This document shows positions 1-12,856 of a stretch of DNA of 64,000 nt, piece by piece (the stretch's first letter is position 1; each line of letters starts with the position of its first letter). The position numbers were made by a program, and so were the translations under genes. Source of the stretch: Paraspadella gotoi (taxonomy: Eukaryota; Chaetognatha); the NCBI GenBank assembly GCA_051294375.1, contig CM119268.1, positions 10,512,613-10,576,612 of the forward strand, given 5' to 3'. Below the pieces are notes generated by a model. The model saw only the letters and a list, made by a program, of their open reading frames with translations, did no database searches and was not told where the DNA came from.

Positions 1-1285
1 ATTTACTTCAATTTAAGCATAAAGTCGTCAAATGCCTTTTCAACGTAAGACCGATAGTTTCATTTAACCGATCGAGTCGGCTCAAAGGGCATAACAAGCT
101 TACACGCATTCACGGTTTTTTTTTAAACCAAGTTAAAGCCCCATTCCAAGAAAAAAAAAAAAAGGAAAAGGTTGAGCCGAATAAGGCAGAGAATCCCGGG
201 AAATTCTAGTGGCGCGGCAGAGTCGAGGAAGGTTTAGGGAAAAAAATTGTTGAGGGCCTTCGGAGGGTTGGGATGAAAGGTGGGTAGGGTGATAAAAAAT
301 GAGGAGGCAGGGTTGAAAGAAGAGAGTGAAAATAAAGGGGGGGGGTAAGCCGAGAGGAGAGAAAGCCGATTAGATTCCTCTTTCACTATCTTTTTTTTCA
401 AGTGAAGTTCACCCAAAGGATTTCGTCAAGATTGAAATCCGAGTCAATCACTAGATGTAGGACTAAGCTCTGACGAAGTCAGAGGTTTTTTTAATATATT
501 CTTTGACCGGAACCAAGTAGAAAGGGGCAATAAATTGCTAATTTTTTAAGTTCAAAAAAAATCGACCAAAATATAGAAAATTAACCAAATCTTCGGAAAA
601 TCCACCCTTCTTTGGAAGTTTTCGCCATATCAGATTTTTTCCGAATCCTGACTCCCGGTTGAAAACTCTAGATTCCCGATCGTTAGCTCCTCTTTTACTT
701 TTACCTTTAAATAAAAATTCACCAAAAATGGGACTAATTCACTTTAACATGATCGTATCAATATTAAAATAACCAAATGAAAATGTTAAAGAAAAATTTT
801 GGAGAGCCCTTCAGGACATATTGGCTATCGATCCCTGAATTCGAAGTTTATTGTAAAAAGACAACATACCTTAAATGCGTTGACATTGTATTGAAGTGAG
901 AAATCCTTTATTTATATATAAATTGGCGTCAAAAATATTATTCCCGAGCGGAACCAGTCCATATTGAATTGAATGGTTCGATGTCAAATGATGGTTATTT
1001 GTCAAGAGAAAAAAAGCGAGCCCTTCAGATGCAACAGGCTCGGATCGAGTGTTTTACTCTATTTTTTTTAGCCTGAATTTTCCCCAGGGGCGTTGACATA
1101 ATTTTGGTATCAGACATTTTAACAAAATCTCCATTGAAAAAGTCTTCCTCGATTCTAAGAACGACGTAGGACTCCTACTAGATGATATTCGTAAAAATTA
1201 AACAAAAAAAAAAAAGCCAAAATAATAATAAACTAAAAAGAAAGTTTAAAAATTTCACTTCGACTTTAACGACGCTAGTCAGGGC
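1..1285. other. Leading non-coding stretch
   Basis: This AT-rich sequence has homopolymer runs. I see no convincing exon on either strand: the short open frames are low complexity and lack supporting splice sites or family motifs. It lies outside the duplicated block that begins at about 1286 and has no counterpart in the window. It could be intergenic or part of an early LOXL intron. Confidence 0.5.
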
Positions 1286-2250
1286 TTTTTTTTTTTTCGT
1301 TCGAGGTTGAGGAGGAGTGGTTTCGCTTATCGGGTTATCGCATCGGCAAGAACTTGATAGGAATAAACAGCCATGAACGCGAAAAACCACAATTCCTGGA
1401 TCCTGATACGAGAAAAAAAAATAGGAGTCCCTTAGTCTCGATCGGGTCACTTCCCCTAATTTTAGCCGACATTTATTTTGGATTTTTTCCCTTGACGGTT
1501 TTCTACCCTCGTTTTGTTTTGTTTTTTGGTTGTATGTTCCAGCTTTTTTACGCGTTTTCTGAGTTTTTGCTGTCTTTCGCCCGTTTTGATGTCTATGATA
1601 TAGCTTTGGTCCCCCATTTTGACTACTGTTTTGTTTTTTCTTTTTACAGATGCGATTACACTATTTAAATATTTCTTTTTTTAAATGCTAATTGGTTCAC
1701 TTCACAATCATCATTCTTCAATTTTGTTTTTGGTCTCTTCGTTTAAATCTCATTTCCACTTCGTATCTTTGTATTAGACCCCTTCATTATGCTTTTGTCG
1801 CTTCTTCAATCCATCCCTTTTTCCTCGTCGCGTCTCACCCATCACTTTCAACCTCGAGTCTTTTTCTATTACTTCCCTCTCGAAGAAACACTGCTGATCC
1901 AAATTCAGTGATTCTTATCAACAAAGAGAAAGAATGCGGATTCACCTTTCGCCCAGAGTAAAAAAAGAAGACGAGAAGTCCCCATCTGTAGAGCCACTAC
2001 AGGGGTAGACTGAGAGAAAGGGAGGGAGACGACCGAGAGGAAAAGAGAGAGAGACGACGAGAGTGACCGAGGATACTGAGAGAGAGAGAGAGGCCGAACG
2101 AAGAGAGAGAGGCGAAAGAAGGCAAACAGAAAATGCAATCAAAGAAATATATCTTCAGGGTTGAACGAGGGAAACTAATTTTCCTCAAAATTTTGTTAAC
2201 CGGCTATTGATAGTTTATTTATTTTAGAGACGTTCGTACTAATAAAGTTG

Positions 2251-2289
<39 letters not shown>

Positions 2290-2845
2290 CTCTGACGTAA
2301 GAGAGCATCCTAAATGAATCGGCTAAAGGGAGGCAAACTTGAACCCCAGAGCTCAAATCCAACGATCAACTTTTTTTAACCAAAAATCGGTATATTTTTT
2401 TTTTTTTTCAAAAATAAAAAGTTGTTTCTTTGTCTTTTTGTAGCCAGAGGGTCATAACTTGAAGGTCCAGGCATTTGCTCTCTCTCTCTCTCTCCTCTCC
2501 TCTCTCTCTCTCTCTCTTCTCCTCTCTCTTCTCTCTTCTCTCTCTCATTCTCTCTCTCTCTCCCTCTCCCCCTCGTTGTTTCTTGTAAAATATTTTCGGG
2601 CAAAAAGTCTCTACAAATGACATATGTTTTTCTTAATTATCATAGGCTGGCAAGTTTTAGGCAGAGAACAACGTATATATCGATATGAAAAAAAAATCAA
2701 TTAGAAATAATTTTTAGGAGGTTAAAAGCTCTACTAGGATTTTTTTACAAAAAACTCGAAAAAAAGTTTGTACTAAAAAATCGCAAACGACTTTAATCTA
2801 AAACAAACACCAGACTCTTCTTTATGGGCGGCGGGAAATTTCTTT

Positions 2846-2854
2846 GAGAGAGAA

Positions 2855-2933
<79 letters not shown>
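2846..2933. repeat. (GA)n microsatellite
   Basis: One of many GA/CT dinucleotide tracts in the window; its counterpart in copy 2 is at about 10397-10455 and is shorter. Further tracts in copy 1 are at about 2251-2293, 2478-2575 and 3480-3556. Their length differences between the two copies fit rapid slippage or read errors. Confidence 0.9.
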
Positions 2934-2940
<7 letters not shown>

Positions 2941-3474
2941 TCCGTTAATTGAATTCACTCTTTACTTGAAGGAAAATCACACTTTTTTAACTCGAATAGA
3001 AATTTCGTGACGCTCCGGACTCAGATCCGCGACCGCCTGCACACCCCAAACACGCCTCTTCGCCTCTTCGCGCCTTCGGGTGTTTACTCGCATTCCCCGA
3101 CGCCCTCTACGACCCCTTCGGAGGCTTTCCCTTCGACCTTCGGACAGTTATCCTCCACCCGCCCTTTAAAATGTAATCGGAACCACCCCTCTCGCCCGGA
3201 CCTTCCCTCGAGGGTCCACCGCCTCAAACGTCCACTGCGGAAACCACCACCCAGACCGTCACGCTGACACCACCACTCACCGTTTCACACTCAATCCCTT
3301 CTCCAATTCGTTGTCGAAAACCGTTTGCAATTAGGCTTCACAACCGAGAGATTGGACGCGTGATTAGGGCTTCTTAGGGTGTAGGGTTTCTAGGCGTCAG
3401 CGGCCCGCAGGGATTTTTCTTCTTCGTCTTCGTCGTTCGTCATCATGTCTTGTTAGCAAAAGTTTGGAATCCAA

Positions 3475-3550
<76 letters not shown>

Positions 3551-4880
3551 AGAGAGCCCGAAAAAAAAACATCAGTCCAATCTCATAAATGTTCCTTACT
3601 TTTAACTCCGCCTAAGCAAAAGAGGGAACACCTAAAATAGTAAGATAGTATCTATTAGATACCATGTAGGTCATAAAATATTCGCGTCTTCGTCGTGGGC
3701 GTTCTTAGTTTAGGATAAAGTACAAAAAACCTATGCACTAAATTATCATCCATCTTTATCATCATCATCAACGTCATTATCATCCTTGATGATGATCGTA
3801 TTAGTTACTAGGTTAACTCGATCCAAAAAAATACTGGAGACTAAAGTAGACACAGATCTCACTCTCAAACGGTAGTCCCGATGAGAAGAGAGGGAGAGGG
3901 AGACGATCGTCTGTGTGAAGATGGTTTTTTAATTTGACCTTTTGTTTTCATTATTTCATTTGACGTTTTGGTCAGCCAGGCCGCCAATCAAAAAAGAAAA
4001 AGAAAACCAAGGACAGCTTTGTTAGTTGGTTAGTTTTGTTAGTTGACAGCTTTGTTAGTTTATTTAAAAAGGGCGTCATAAGACCATTTTTTTATATAGT
4101 AGATGTCTTCATTTTCTTGGCCAAAGATAATTCGCGAAAAACACGGTTTAGGTCATTACCCTTGCGCATTGGGCATTGCTTATTACACTTAAAATAATTA
4201 AATTAATTTATTTACAAAAAAAGGTTTTTTTTTCTCGATTCCTTTAAGTTCAATATATAAATCGAGGTCAAAAAGCAATTTTGTTAGAAGATCAAAGAAT
4301 GTTTGTGTTCAAGGGACGTCACGGTTCACCTACGAAAATTTGACGTCCATAAATCATTTTAAAATATTTTCGAAGTTCGGTCAGTGGCCAATAGCAAAAT
4401 TGCCATGCAAAAAAAAAAAAAAAAGTACGCGCGTAATTATTAAAAAAAAAACAAAGATTAGATGAAGTTTATTTTCCACAATTAAATTAACATGAGAATA
4501 AACCACTGTTGACAGGTTGAGCGGGATCCTGCTAGTTTTAGGAGATATAGTAAGATTTAAGTAGTCGGTGAGCCCTATTACAGACCAGTGTCTTTTTTTC
4601 ATTATGCGTGAATTAATTCTTACTCATCTTTTTTAGCCACAGGATTTCCGCAATCGCTTCTTTAGTTTTGGTTTCTTGCATCTTATTTACGTAAATTATT
4701 TAATTTTGTAGCCTTGCGTGGGTGATAAATGTATATTAAATAAAAAAAATGTTACTAGACAACCGTCGAAAAAACTTCTGGCTAAAGGTGACCGTAAATT
4801 CCTTATCAATAGACATTAGACGCATGAGACACTGAGTTCGAATCGTAATCATCGCTTCCTCTTTCCAACTTTGTCTTCAG

Positions 4881-5068
4881 GAAGGCAGCCTCCGTCTCGT
4901 AGGCGGCGAGTCCCGCGCCGAGGGCAACGTCCAGGTCACCACTCCGGCGCCTGGGGAATTGTGTGCGACGACCGACTTCGATATTTACGACGCCACCGTC
5001 GTCTGCCGTCAACTAGGATTCTCTTCCGCGAGACAGGCGCTCAAGAATTCCCACTTCGGAATCGGCTC

Positions 5069-5162
<94 letters not shown>

Positions 5163-8100
5163 TTTATGCTTATGGTCTGCAAAGGTTCGAAGAATAGGGT
5201 GTAATCGGATTCTGTCTGTCTGTCTGTCTGTCTGCTGTCTGCTGTAATCGTGGTTTGTCTTTCGAGTCAGTAATCTTCATTTTGTTTAATGACCTTCAGA
5301 CGCTTCTGGATTGACCAACCTCCTCTGCGAGGCGACGAGAAACGAATCTCGTCCTGCCGCTTCGACGGATGGGGTCTCCATGACTGCCCTTGAAGGGGCC
5401 GCGGCGTCAGGTAAGCATCTCGTTTTGTCGCGCTGCTTGACAGGTGCGTAACTGGTGAAAATGAACGTATTCTATCGTCACCAACCGCCAGGTGGCAACG
5501 AGCAGATGCGAAACCGTAACAACACTTCCCGAAGTAGCGCCGCACCGGCCAAAACGGTCGCGAAAGCTTAAGCGAGACGATAGAAGGAAGGCAAAGCAGA
5601 GGCTTCATCGTCGTCCGTTGTCACGTCGTCGTCTAATCCTCACTGACGTCTTCGTCATCGTCGTCGTCTTCGAAGGCTCTTCGTCTCGGACGAGGCGCTG
5701 CGGTCGCTCGAGTCGTCGACGATGACGTCGAGGAACTCCGACGGAGACTCCATCATAGACATCATGAAGAAGCTGCTGCTGCAAGAAGGCGCCAGAGCAG
5801 GAGGAAGAGCGACGAATCGGCAGCGACGGCGACGACGACGAAAGGTTTGACATTTTATGAGATGGCGCTGCTTGAAATCAGAATTTTTGGCAGAGAAGCC
5901 GACGGATCAAGTTTTCTGTTTATAAATTTGTGATTTTTTTTTCATCGAATTGTGTTAAAATTTCTTTCCGTTGCGTTTTAGATTTTTTTTGGTAATAAAC
6001 AACGATTCTTTAAATAATATATCGTTGTTTATAATTATAAAGACACTATCATTTAAGGATGAAACTGCAAAGCTGATAGGTTGATTCCGGTTCCATGCTT
6101 GACCAATCAGGATTCGGCGATTCCATTTCAGCGGGTAGATCGCCCGAGTCTCCGATCCGATTTGCTTTTGGTGGCTGATACTCCTGCGATGCTATGAATA
6201 GATTTTATTCAAATTCTATATTTAGTTTTTAATTCTGGCTAACAACGATTAAAAAAATGTTTCAAAGCCTGAATAGGTTAATTAAAAAAGATATAAAGCG
6301 ACGGAGATTTGTTAAGAAACTCTGAACTTTGAAGTTAGAATTTTATTAATGCTCTTTCTATTTTAAATATATTCAGCCGTCGCCTTCTCTCTTCCTCTTC
6401 TCTTCCATCTTCACAAACCCATTAGCTCCCATCTCTTCAACGAGGCCTTCATCGAGTCCTGCTCTCTCCGGTTGCTGCGTCAACGTCGGTAACTTAGCAA
6501 CGACCCGTAGCAACGACGCCATCGACGACGTCTACGACGACGACGACGACGACAAAGTTGGCAACGGAAGCGACACTCCGACATTCCCCTCATCTCCATC
6601 TCTGGCGTCGAGAAGCGACGGAGAGACGGAGAGCTCGATCCTCCCAGCCGCCGCAGCCGGAGCAGCCGCGCAGCGGACCGCCAGCCCCAAGATCTCGCGG
6701 AATCTCTTACACGAACGACGACGGGAAGATGGAAGACGGTTCGTCGGTCGAGGACGAAGACGACACGATGAGAACGACGACGCCGTCAACGAGGTGGAGA
6801 AAGCCACCGAGACGGATTGGAGAAACTGGATGACACCTCGCTGATGCAAGATCGAGGAGGAGGAGAGGAGATGAAGAAGGAAGAGCTGGAGTTGGAGGAA
6901 GGGAGGGGGGTTCCTCGAAGACATGGATTATAAGAAGAGAAGGTGAGGAAAGGAAAGAGGGTGAGTCGTGACAGAAAAAGAGGAAAAGAAGGAAAACGAC
7001 GGAATCTCAACGGTTTCTCCACAATCTAGTCGAGACCCCCGAGCGAACCACTCCTTGCGGACGAGAGTCTTGGGCTCCGAAGCCGCCACCGGCCTCCAGG
7101 TAGTCGAGGTGGTGGTCGACGAAGCCTCGACACCGTCCTTACCTCTTCGACGCCGCGCGACCGCCGCCGACGCGAGACGGCGTCGAATCGCGTTCCGGCG
7201 GCCGACGTTTGGGAGGTGCGTCAGTGGGGCGCCGACAGTATCTCGCCGGGGCAGACGGCGCGAGACGGCGCCTTCAACAGGATCGTGCCCAACAAGCGCG
7301 TCGGCGGCGTCGGGGGAGCGAGGGTAGGGATAAGTGCCGCTGTTGATCGGCGAGAAGAAGGTCCCTTGGGTCAAAGGTGAGGCAATCGAATCGCCGAGGA
7401 ATCGGTTTTAGTTTAATTACATTCAAACCTATTAGCTAAATCATTTAAACAATATGTAGAATGGCGTGAAATGACGCCAGGCCGTATTAAGACTTAGACA
7501 ACTTTGAACGTCAAACTTACCGACAAATTTACATAGTATTAAAAATATTTATGACGGTATATATTGCAATAACGATGACCAATATTGGTCTTCAGGCGAA
7601 GCGATGAAAGGCTGTTCGGCCTGACGAACGGGCGTCATGCGCAGGAAGGACGAGTCGAGGTTCTCATCGGGGAAATTGGGGACTCGTCTGCGGCGCGGGT
7701 TCGCATGATGGAGGTAAAGAAAAAAATTTGCATATTGCTGGAATTGTTGGAATAATTCTCACATTCATGTCAGCCTAATTAGTAATTACATGTTTTCTTT
7801 CTATGAAAATTTGATCTTCTGCACTTTCTCTTTGCGAGGATTAGTCTTCATTTTGGTATCTAATACAAATTTTCTATCTTTTCCAAATTCAACATTGTTT
7901 TTTATCTTATATTTTCGAATAACGAAATTTATCTATTAAAACTCTGTGATTGCTTGTAATTGTCACTTTTTTTTTGACAACAGTCATAGACCATTCCACA
8001 ATCCACATATTTTTGACTGTCACTCAAGTTTTCCCCCTGTCTCCCAAGGTGATCGTCATCTGCAAATCCCTGGGTCTCGGCGCGGGAGGCAAATCCCGTG

Positions 8101-8883
8101 CAGACGACCTGGTGGGGAGGTGAGCTGGACGAGGTAGTCGTAGCGGACTCACCGCGGAGAAGGAAAGGTCGTGGGCGAGTGTCGGTGGGACGACCGGAAC
8201 ATACGCGTGTCCGGGAAGAAATCGATCGCCGGTGAGTCGGTGGGGATGTGAGTTCGGGGGGGGGGTGCGGGAAATTGTAGGAAATGATATCCATTGTCAT
8301 TATGTCATAATTGTATCGGTCAAGAGGTAATAAAATATTCCACAAGATCTCTATAAATTTTTCTTGATTGTTTGCTCAAAGGAGTGAACTGTATTTAATG
8401 AACAGTGAACACCAAAATTCTATTCCTACGCAAGATTATTTTTTCCAGGGGTAGCATTTGGATAAGACATATTTCTGACCCGTGATCACCCATCTCGACT
8501 TTATTTCTCCAGGCGTGGTGTGCGCCAACGACCTTCCGATCTAATGCCCAACGGTCGTCTGCTACAGTCTCATATCTACTTGGAGGATCGACAGCTGTGG
8601 TACCTTCAGTGCGCAATGGAGAGAACTGCTCGCCTCGGACGCGTACCCGTGCGTCAGAGGGAATACAACTGGCCTATCACAACAGGCGGCTGCTCAGGTC
8701 ATTAATATTAACATCCTGATATAACAACGACACATCACAATCCGTTCCGACCAACAGGTTTACTTCAAGCATCTTCACAAACGGAACTCAGGACTTTCGT
8801 CCATTCATTCCGAAGCACTTGTGGCAGTGGCACATGTGTCATATGCATTATCACTCCATGGAGGTCTTTACTCACTACGACCT
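4881..8883 (+). pseudogene. LOXL2-like lysyl oxidase, frameshifted and gap-truncated duplicate
   Basis: These are the same exons as the copy at 12581-18164: 4881-5071 and 5300-5410 (first SRCR), 5492-5844 and 6377-7376 (linker), 7596-7713 and 8049-8231 (second SRCR), 8513-8697 and 8758-8883 (lysyl oxidase domain). The last exon contains the copper-ligand segment [13 protein letters not shown] before it runs into the N gap, so the quinone-cofactor exons are missing. Several exons carry indels relative to copy 2, for example a missing T near 4937 and an extra C near 4972 in the first SRCR exon, and many in the linker exon. At the first SRCR donor a G is missing. However, copy 1 is the better version at one site (CTTCCGCGAGA near 5025), where copy 2 lacks a base. 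I read this as an assembly duplicate and not a true pseudogene. Confidence 0.75.
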
Positions 8884-8908
8884 NNNNNNNNNNNNNNNNN
8901 NNNNNNNN
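8884..8908. other. Assembly gap of 25 N
   Basis: A run of 25 unknown bases joins the end of copy 1 directly to the beginning of copy 2. A short fixed-size gap between two near-identical blocks points to scaffolding of overlapping or allelic contigs. Confidence 0.98.
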
Positions 8909-10394
8909 TTTTTTTTTCGTTCGAGGGTTGAGGGAGGAGTGGTTTCGCTTATCGGGTTATCGCATCCAAGACTTTGATTAAGAATAAAAAGCAGAAGCGA
9001 AAAAACCCAAATTCCTGGATTCTGAACAGGAAAAAAAAATGGAGTCCGCTTATCTCGATCGTCACTTCCCCTAATTTTACCGACTTTTATTTTTACTTTT
9101 TTTCCTTGACGTTTTTCCTCGTTTTGTTTTTTTGGTTTATGTTTCCAGCTTTTTTACCTTTTATTTTTCTTTTCCCTTTTTATTCTAGTGATATAGTTTG
9201 TCCCCATTTTTACTACTGTTTTTTTTTTTTTAGATCGAGTTAACATTTAAATATTTTTCTTTCTTTTAAATGCTATTGTTCATCAATCATCATTCTTCAA
9301 TTTTTTTTTTGGTCTCTCTCTTTAAATCTCATTTCCACTTCGTTACTTTTATTAACCTTTTAGCTTTTGTCGCTTCTCCATCTCCCTTTTTCCTCTCTGT
9401 CTCACTCCCTCATTTCACTCGAGCCTTTTCACTTCCCCCTCACGAGAAACTGGACCCAAATTCAGTGATTTATCACCAAAGAGAAAAGAAGCGGATTCAC
9501 CTTTCGCCAAGAAAGAGAGAGAGACTGAATGCCACACTCTGTTAGAGAGAGATAGAGGGGGAGAGAGAGAGAGAGAGAGAGAGAGGCTGAAAAGGAAACA
9601 GAAAATCAATCAAAGAAATATATCTTCAGGGTTGAACGAGGGAAACTAATTTTCCCTCAAAATTTGTTAACCGCTATTGATAGTTTATTTATTTTTATTT
9701 TAGGGACTTGCCGCTTACTTCTCATATAAGGCTCTCTCTCTCTCCTCTCTCTTATCCTCTCTCGCTACTACTCTCTACTCTACTGAAACGTAAGAGAGCA
9801 TTCCTAAATAAATGCAACAATCGGCAGCCCTAAGACGTTATTCTTGGTAAGGTAGCAAGACTTGACCCCAGCACGCACTAGCACGCACTAATCACTCAAA
9901 AAATCCATACGACTTTTTACAACTGTTTTTTTTCTACACCAAAATCGGCGTTATTTTTTTTTTTTTTTTCTTTTCAATATAATAAGTTTTTTTTGTTACT
10001 TTGTCTTTTTTGAAGCCAGAGGTCAAACATGACGCGTATCCAGGGGCATTTTGCTCTCTCTCTCTACTACTCTCTCTCTCTGCTCTCTACTCTCTCTCTC
10101 TCTCTCTCTCTCTCCTCCCTTCTCCCCTCGTTGTTTTGATAAATATTTTCGGGCAAAAAGTCTACAAATGACATATGTTTTTCTTTAATTATCATAGGCT
10201 GGAATGTTTTAGGCAGAGAACAACGTATATATCGATATTAAAAAAAATCAATAGAAATATTTTTTGGAGGTTAAAAGATCGACTAAGGTTTTTTTTTAAA
10301 AAACTCGAAAAAAAGTTTGTACTAAAAAATCGCAAACGACTTTAATCTAAAACAAACACCAGACTCTTCTTTATGGGCGGCGGGAAATTTCTTT

Positions 10395-10455
<61 letters not shown>

Positions 10456-12580
10456 AATATTTTCCGTTAATTGAATTCACTCTTTTACTTGAATGAAATC
10501 ACACTTTTTTAACTCGAATCGAAATTTTCGTGACGCTCTCGGACTCAGATCCGCGACCGCCTGCACTCCCCAAACACCCTCTTCGCCTCTTTCGCGCCTT
10601 CGGGTGGTTTCTCGCATTCCCCGACGCCCTCTTACGACCCCTTCGGAGGCTTTCCTTTCGACCTTCGGACATTGATCCTCCACCCGCCCTTTAAAATGTA
10701 ATCGCACCACCTCTCGCCCGGACGCTCTCCTCGAGCGGTCTCCACGCGCGTCAACTTCACACTGCGGAAACCACCCACCCCGACCACCACTCACCGTTTC
10801 ACACTAAATCCCTTCTCCAATGTTGTTGTCGAAACCGTGTTGCAATTAGGCTTCACAACCGAGAGATTGGACGCGCGTGATTAGGGCTTCTTAGGGTGTA
10901 GGGTTTCTAGGCGTCAGCGCCGCGCGGGATTTTATTCTTCTTCGTCTTCGTCGTCGTCGTCATCATCGTCTTGTTACAAAAGTTTTGGAATCCAAAATTG
11001 AGAGAGAGAGAGAAGAGAGGAGAGAGAGAGAGAGATGAGAGAGGAGAGAGAGAGAGAGACGATGAGACAATGGAGCGTAAGCAGAAGGCATGGAGAACAA
11101 GATGAGCGGCCGGGCACGAGAGAGGTGGAAGAAGCTCGGCCTCGAAATACTAATGAAAGAATAATAAATACGACAACATAAAAGAACACTCAGTCATATC
11201 TTCTTATAAACACCTGTTCCGTTGTACTTTTCACATCTCCGGCCTTAAGCCAAAAGAGGGGATCACCAGCCCATCAACATGCTTGGAGATACTGTTCTCA
11301 TTAGTACGTATGGTAGTCATATAATACTTCGTGCGGTCTTTTCGTCGTAGACGGACCGTCTTAGTTCCTAGATAAGGTATACGTAACAAATTACCTATGC
11401 GACTTAAATTATCATCATCTTTATCTGATCATCAGTCAACGCGTATTTCAATGCTTGATGATGATCGTTATGTTACAGGATATTCTACTCGACCAAAATC
11501 CGGAGTAAAGTGAAGACGATTCAACCTCTCCACTCTCAAAGCGGTAGTCCGATCCAGGAAGAGAGCAGAGGAGAGGGAGACGATTCGTCTTTGTGATCGA
11601 TGCATGTGTTTCTTTAATTTGACCTGTTTGTTGTTCATTATTTTCATTTGACGTTTTAGTCGAGCCAGGCCGCAATCAAAAAGGAAAAGAAAACCGCGGA
11701 ACTTTGAGCTTGTTAGTTAGTTACAGCTTTTTATTTCTTTAAAAAGCGGCGTACATTTTAAAGACGCATTGTTTCATATAGTAGATGTCTTCATTTTCTT
11801 GGGCCAAACGATAATTCGCGAAAAACACGGTTTTAGGGTCATTATCCTTGCGCATTGGGCATTGCTTATTACACTTAAAATAATAAATAATTTATTTACA
11901 AAAAATAAGGTTTTTTTCTCGATTCCTTTAAGTCAAATATAAATCGAGGTCAAAAAGCAATTTTGTTAGAAGATCAAAGGAATGTTAGTGTTCAAGGACG
12001 TCACGGTTCACCTACGAAAAATTTGACGTCCATAAATCATTTTAAAATATTTTCGAAGTTCGGTCGGTGGCTCAATAGCAAAATTGCCATTGGCAAAAAA
12101 AAAAAAAAGTACGCGCGCGTTAAATATTAAAAAAAAAACAAGATTAGGATGAAGTTTATTTCCAACAATTAATTAACATGAGGAATAAAACCACTGTTGA
12201 CAAGGTTGAGCGGGATCCTGCTAGTTTTAGGAGATATAGTAAGATTTAAGTAGTCGGTGAGCCCTATTACAGGACCAGTGTCTTTTTTCATTATGTGTTA
12301 ATTAATTTCTTACTACATCTTTTTTGGCCACAGGGAATTTCCGCAATCGCTCTTCTTAGTTTTGGTTTCTTGCATCTTATTTACCGTAATTATTTAATTT
12401 TTGTGGCGTTGGGTGATAAATGGTTACATTAATTGGACGGAAAAAATGTGTTAGGTAGCCGACGTTGAAAAAGCTTTTGGCTAAAGGTGACCGTAAGTTC
12501 CTTATCAATAGACATTAGACGCATGAGACACTGAGTTCGAATCGTCATCATCGCTTCCCTCTTTCCAACTTTGTCTTCAG

Positions 12581-12790
12581 GAAGGCAGCCTCCGTCTCGT
12601 AGGCGGCGAGTCCCGCGCCGAGGGCAACGTCCAGGTCTACCACTCCGGCGCCTGGGGAATTGTGTGCGACGACGACTTCGATATTTACGACGCCACCGTC
12701 GTCTGCCGTCAACTCGGATTCTCTTCGCGAGACAGGCGCTCAAGAATTCTCACTTCGGAATCGGCTCGAGGTGAGAGAGAGAGGAGAGAG

Positions 12791-12856
<66 letters not shown>

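Larger units (their letters stand above)
1286..8883. repeat. Copy 1 of a 7.6-kb tandem duplication (probable assembly duplicate)
   Basis: The block aligns along its whole length with 8909-16658, introns, intergenic DNA and microsatellites included. Differences are mainly one- to few-base indels plus some substitutions. It ends at the N gap on a TACGACCT that matches 16651-16658 in copy 2. Many indels fall inside exons and break reading frames, as expected for uncorrected long-read sequence or a poorly polished alternative haplotype. Before the first SRCR exon (about 1286-4880) I see only (CT)n and (GA)n tracts and no exon that I can defend. Confidence 0.85.

Noticed and set aside
2376-2958. 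Open frames made of Glu-Arg or Leu-Ser repeats in the LOXL upstream region
   Set aside because: They are translations of (GA)n/(CT)n tracts, which have no stop codons in any frame.
6532-7374. Minus-strand Ser/Pro-rich frames in the LOXL linker exons (also 14088-15134)
   Set aside because: Antisense of the low-complexity LOXL linker, whose + strand frame is phase-consistent with both flanking exons.
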